Origin: Anaerolineaceae bacterium
GTDB taxonomy: Bacteria; Chloroflexota; Anaerolineae; Anaerolineales; Anaerolineaceae
Length of the DNA: 19,329 nt
Reading direction: 5' to 3'
NCBI GenBank assembly: GCA_014860845.1
Contig: JACZIY010000545.1
Span: forward strand, 1-19,329
The translations under genes were made by a program, and so were the position numbers. Of this stretch, positions 16,601 through 19,329 are shown piece by piece (the first letter of the stretch is position 1; each line of letters begins with the position of its first letter). The notes under the pieces were generated by a model that had not been told where the DNA came from, searched no databases, and saw only the letters and a program-made list of their open reading frames with translations.

Positions 16601-18060
16601 TAATTATAAATAGCTGAAGATATTTGAGCCATTACATAGTTTGCATTATCAAAAATCAATTGCACCGGATGATACATAAAAATAACCAGGGCATAATTTC
16701 CACCGGTTGTGTAAACGATTCCAGCATCACTGATTGCATGGATAAGGCCATCTGTCTCAGTAATCCAACCATGTTTATGAGCTACCCTTGTTGCTTCCGG
16801 AACACCAGCTTGAATGAGCACACCGATTCTGTTTCTTAGGAGATAATCAATCATGGTTCGACACTCATCCTGAGTAATTTGATTTCCAAATACAGCTTTT
16901 AAGGCTCCGCCATCCTGAACAGCACATTGATAGATATCTCCAAGCAACATACCCATCTCTGTTGAGGTAGTCTGGTTATAAATGTCAGGATTGGTGTTAA
17001 CATCACTGCGGCTATTCGCCGGTGTTTGTATGCGGCGTAATAAAGGTGCCCCAGGATAGAAATAACCTGCTAAAAATGTATTTTCAAAACCCATTAAATC
17101 CAAATCTTCGGTGACAAGTAAAGGCCCTAGGTTCCCTTCAAGGGCACTTTCCATCAACCTATCAGCCGGATCATTTTCTGATCTTTCAATCATTAATTCC
17201 ATTTGATTTAGAATCTCTGTTGAAATTGGATCTCTGCCCCGGTTGAACACAGAAACCATAATCGGGATTTTCATTGTACTGGCAGCGGTAAAAGCTATAC
17301 TCGGTCGAATTGACTGACCTTGTTGATAAGCAAAATTGATCTCCTGATAATTTTTCAGATCGAGCAAATAGACTTCCGTCAACCCATCGAATCCAGTGCT
17401 ATCCAGAACTTGTTTCAGCAAAACCTCCAGGTTTTGAAATGATGGCCTGGAAGGATCAATTTGGGTGTATGTCAAATTAACAATTCGCCGGGTGGGTGAT
17501 TTCAATGCATCCTGGATCAAAATTGCTGCACGTTCAATATCCAGTTTTGTTCCCGGATTACCAGGTTGGAATTGAGTACTGCCTGGGACTGGAATGGCAT
17601 CGGTTGCTGGTTGATCGTACCGAATTGCTATCTCTTCTCTTAAATAAGATTTCAATCTTTCTTCAGAAAGGGAAAATCGCAAAGGAATAGGATCAGGATT
17701 GGGGAATCTTCCCCATAAAAAATCCCAATATCCACTCCAAAATGGTTGTGTGATCCTTTGTTGATCAGCAGCAGTAAGCATACTTTCAAGATCCAACTCA
17801 AATCCAATGGAGGATGGTCTAATGTGAATAATTGCTTCGTTATATCGAATTTCGACTGCCAAACTGAAAGCTTTTATGAGACGATCAGCTGCCGTCTGGC
17901 GATCCAACCCGCCAACTGGTACGCCACCGATCACAGAGCCAATCGGTAAACTGGCTCGAATTCTACTGTAACTAATTAATTGAACAACAACAATTACAAC
18001 CGTAATAACGATTAAAAAGATGGATATTCCTCGAGTGATAATGATACCGATATTTCGCAT
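16576..18060 (-). CDS. Membrane-anchored serine hydrolase (class A beta-lactamase/PBP-like) with peptidoglycan-binding-type domain
   Basis: With ATG at 18060 the product has 494 residues. One N-terminal membrane helix (about 5-30) places the rest outside the cell. Residues about 38-200 (PIGSVIGGVPVGGLDRQTAADRL and the following strands) resemble the PG_binding_4 domain of YoaR/VanW-type proteins. The C-terminal catalytic domain has the SxxK motif S261-T-M-K264, the second motif S294-E-N296 and KHG at 429-431 in place of KTG. I do not see the Glu of class A beta-lactamases that activates water, so a cell-wall peptidase or transpeptidase-like role is as likely as beta-lactam hydrolysis. A TTG at 18069 would add three residues. 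It is divergent from the CNB-PH gene. Confidence 0.85.
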   Translation of the reverse strand: MRNIGIIITRGISIFLIVITVVIVVVQLISYSRIRASLPIGSVIGGVPVGGLDRQTAADRLIKAFSLAVEIRYNEAIIHIRPSSIGFELDLESMLTAADQQRITQPFWSGYWDFLWGRFPNPDPIPLRFSLSEERLKSYLREEIAIRYDQPATDAIPVPGSTQFQPGNPGTKLDIERAAILIQDALKSPTRRIVNLTYTQIDPSRPSFQNLEVLLKQVLDSTGFDGLTEVYLLDLKNYQEINFAYQQGQSIRPSIAFTAASTMKIPIMVSVFNRGRDPISTEILNQMELMIERSENDPADRLMESALEGNLGPLLVTEDLDLMGFENTFLAGYFYPGAPLLRRIQTPANSRSDVNTNPDIYNQTTSTEMGMLLGDIYQCAVQDGGALKAVFGNQITQDECRTMIDYLLRNRIGVLIQAGVPEATRVAHKHGWITETDGLIHAISDAGIVYTTGGNYALVIFMYHPVQLIFDNANYVMAQISSAIYNYYNISFEE

Positions 18061-18072
18061 GGTTACCAACCG

Positions 18073-18081
18073 ATTCTACCA
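18073..18081 (-). promoter_or_regulatory. Extended -10 promoter of the serine hydrolase gene
   Basis: Minus strand TGG-TAGAAT at 18081-18073, ending 12 nt before ATG 18060. The predicted leader is only about 6 nt and holds no Shine-Dalgarno sequence (GTAACC before the ATG). The -35 is weak. Confidence 0.45.
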
Positions 18082-18112
18082 GATTCTGACCGGTAATTTT
18101 ATTCACTTAGGA

Positions 18113-18118
18113 TATACT
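18113..18118 (+). promoter_or_regulatory. Possible -10 of the CNB-PH membrane protein gene, predicted leaderless
   Basis: TATACT at 18113-18118 ends 8 nt (TAAAAATT) before ATG 18127. AGGA at 18109-18112 is 14 nt from the ATG, too far for a normal Shine-Dalgarno sequence. The promoter would lie back to back with that of the serine hydrolase in a 66-bp gap. Confidence 0.4.
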
Positions 18119-18126
18119 TAAAAATT

Positions 18127-19329
18127 ATGGTGGATCACTCTCAGGAAATTCTGGAAACGCTGAGCAACATTCATTTTTTTGACATGTTGAATGAAGAAGA
18201 ACTGCTTAGGGTCAGTGAGCAATTGGATACTGTTTTCTACAAACAACATGAAGTCATCTTCGAAGAAGGAACCGAAGCAGATGGATTTTATATCGTCCTG
18301 AGTGGTCGTGTCTCCATTCAACAGGAAACAGACCAGGATCCGATAGAAATTTCCATTTGCCTGAAAGGTGATTATTTCGGAGAGGAAGGCCTGGATTTTG
18401 ATAAATTTCGGGAAGTGACTGCAAAGGCAATCACGAATGTAATTGCTATCCATATTAGCCAGGATCAGCTTGATAACTTAATGGAGGATTATCCAGAAAT
18501 CATTGAGCCCATTCATTTGACCATCAAAAGTTATCGATTATTCCTTAAACATCCATTTAATTGGCGCGGTCCACGGGAAGCAGTTCATTTTGTTGCCAGA
18601 AAAAATAGTTTCTTCCTCTGGTTGAGCCTGGTTCCTCCAATCATTCTTGCTTTTTCTTCCATCTTGTTATTCTTTTATTTTTATTTTTTGAATTCGACTC
18701 AAAATACATGGTTGTCGATTTTATTTGGTTTAGCAACTTTAATATTTTTGGGATGGTTTATTTGGAAATTGATCGATTGGTCAAATGATTTTTCCATCAT
18801 AACCAACCGCAGGGTAGTGGCATTAGAGAAAGTTGCCTTGTTTTATGAAAGTCGGCAGGAAGCACCGCTGGATGCGATTCTCTCAGTTGAAACCAGGACA
18901 TCCCAAATTGGTCGCTGGATCGGCTATGGAGATGTAGTCATACGCACATTCACTGGTGTGATCAACATAAAAAAAATGTCCAAACCAGATCTAATTGTCA
19001 GACTGATCAATGATGAACGGGGAAGAGTTTCCAACCAGATCAATAAACTTCAAAGAATAACAAAAGAAGATACCCTTCGAAGTCGCATTGGATTTGATCG
19101 TCGTGAGGTGGGTGATTATGAGGATGAAATCGAAGAAGAAGAAGCAGATCCGGTGGAAGTCCCACTCAAAGTCAAATCCAGTGGCTTGATGGAATTTTTA
19201 TCATCAATTTTTGGGTTGAGAATTGAAAAAAATGGAGTAATCATCTATCGAACCCATTGGTTTATTCTTCTCAAAAAAGTGATCTGGCCCAGTCTGGCAT
19301 TATTATTACTTTTACTGATATTTTTATAT
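18127..19329 (+). CDS. Cyclic nucleotide-binding domain plus bacterial PH-domain membrane protein (C-terminus beyond window)
   Basis: An open frame of 401 codons from ATG 18127 runs to the right edge without a stop. The N-terminal CRP-like cyclic nucleotide-binding domain spans about 13-130 (FEEGTEADGFYIVLSGRVSI), with the phosphate cassette GDYFGEEGL and Glu86 and Arg95 retained, so nucleotide binding is plausible. Two membrane helices follow at about 163-189 and 195-216. Next comes a bacterial PH-like (DUF304/YdbT-type) segment at about 217-295 (ITNRRVVALEKVALFYESRQEAPLDAI in two stretches, RWIGYGDVVIRT). An acidic stretch lies at 330-345 (YEDEIEEEEAD). A new hydrophobic helix begins near 385 and is cut, suggesting that a second membrane-PH half continues beyond the window. 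No helix-turn-helix is present, so it is not a CRP-type regulator. Function unknown; a membrane protein responding to a nucleotide signal is an inference. Confidence 0.88.
   Translation, partial: MVDHSQEILETLSNIHFFDMLNEEELLRVSEQLDTVFYKQHEVIFEEGTEADGFYIVLSGRVSIQQETDQDPIEISICLKGDYFGEEGLDFDKFREVTAKAITNVIAIHISQDQLDNLMEDYPEIIEPIHLTIKSYRLFLKHPFNWRGPREAVHFVARKNSFFLWLSLVPPIILAFSSILLFFYFYFLNSTQNTWLSILFGLATLIFLGWFIWKLIDWSNDFSIITNRRVVALEKVALFYESRQEAPLDAILSVETRTSQIGRWIGYGDVVIRTFTGVINIKKMSKPDLIVRLINDERGRVSNQINKLQRITKEDTLRSRIGFDRREVGDYEDEIEEEEADPVEVPLKVKSSGLMEFLSSIFGLRIEKNGVIIYRTHWFILLKKVIWPSLALLLLLLIFLY

Noticed and set aside
18127..18570. CRP/FNR-type transcription factor
   Set aside because: The nucleotide-binding domain is followed by membrane helices and a PH-like segment; no helix-turn-helix is present.

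Overview
The window looks like chromosomal DNA of a free-living bacterium with fairly AT-rich sequence and ordinary bacterial gene density. The gene set resembles Anaerolineae-like Chloroflexota: a membrane-anchored YvcK protein, a ROK kinase, a CpXC-domain protein, an archaeal-like class III aminotransferase, a DinG with an N-terminal exonuclease, and a cyclic-nucleotide-domain membrane protein. The phylum is an inference from gene families, not from a marker gene. I see no tRNA, rRNA, CRISPR array, phage gene or insertion sequence.

Left part (1-7021, all minus strand, read right to left): yvcK, gap, pgk, rpsT, argS, then a COG2403 P-loop protein of the cyclic 2,3-diphosphoglycerate synthetase-like family that runs off the left edge. 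It combines lower glycolysis/gluconeogenesis (gap, pgk, yvcK) with translation genes (rpsT, argS). Internal promoters, a terminator after rpsT and a large hairpin between gap and pgk suggest several transcription units rather than one operon.

Middle (7193-12538, plus strand): a ROK sugar kinase divergent from yvcK, a PLP aminotransferase, a soluble GAF-PAS histidine kinase with no adjacent response regulator, and a CpXC zinc-binding protein whose long helical tail contains four related repeats. A strong terminator follows.

Right part (12588-19329, alternating strands): an exonuclease-helicase DinG (minus), a HAD-HD fusion (plus), a membrane-anchored serine hydrolase with a peptidoglycan-binding-type domain (minus, overlapping the HAD-HD gene tail to tail by 25 bp), and a cyclic-nucleotide-binding plus bacterial-PH membrane protein (plus, cut by the right edge).

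The most striking window-wide signal is in the promoters. Many starts lie behind a TGN-TATAAT-type extended -10, often TGGTATAAT. For yvcK, the ROK gene, the histidine kinase gene, dinG and the CNB-PH gene, the -10 ends only 6-8 nt before the ATG and there is no usable Shine-Dalgarno sequence, which predicts leaderless mRNAs. rpsT, gap, pgk, the aminotransferase, CpXC, HAD-HD and COG2403 genes have recognisable Shine-Dalgarno sites. The window therefore appears to mix two modes of translation start.
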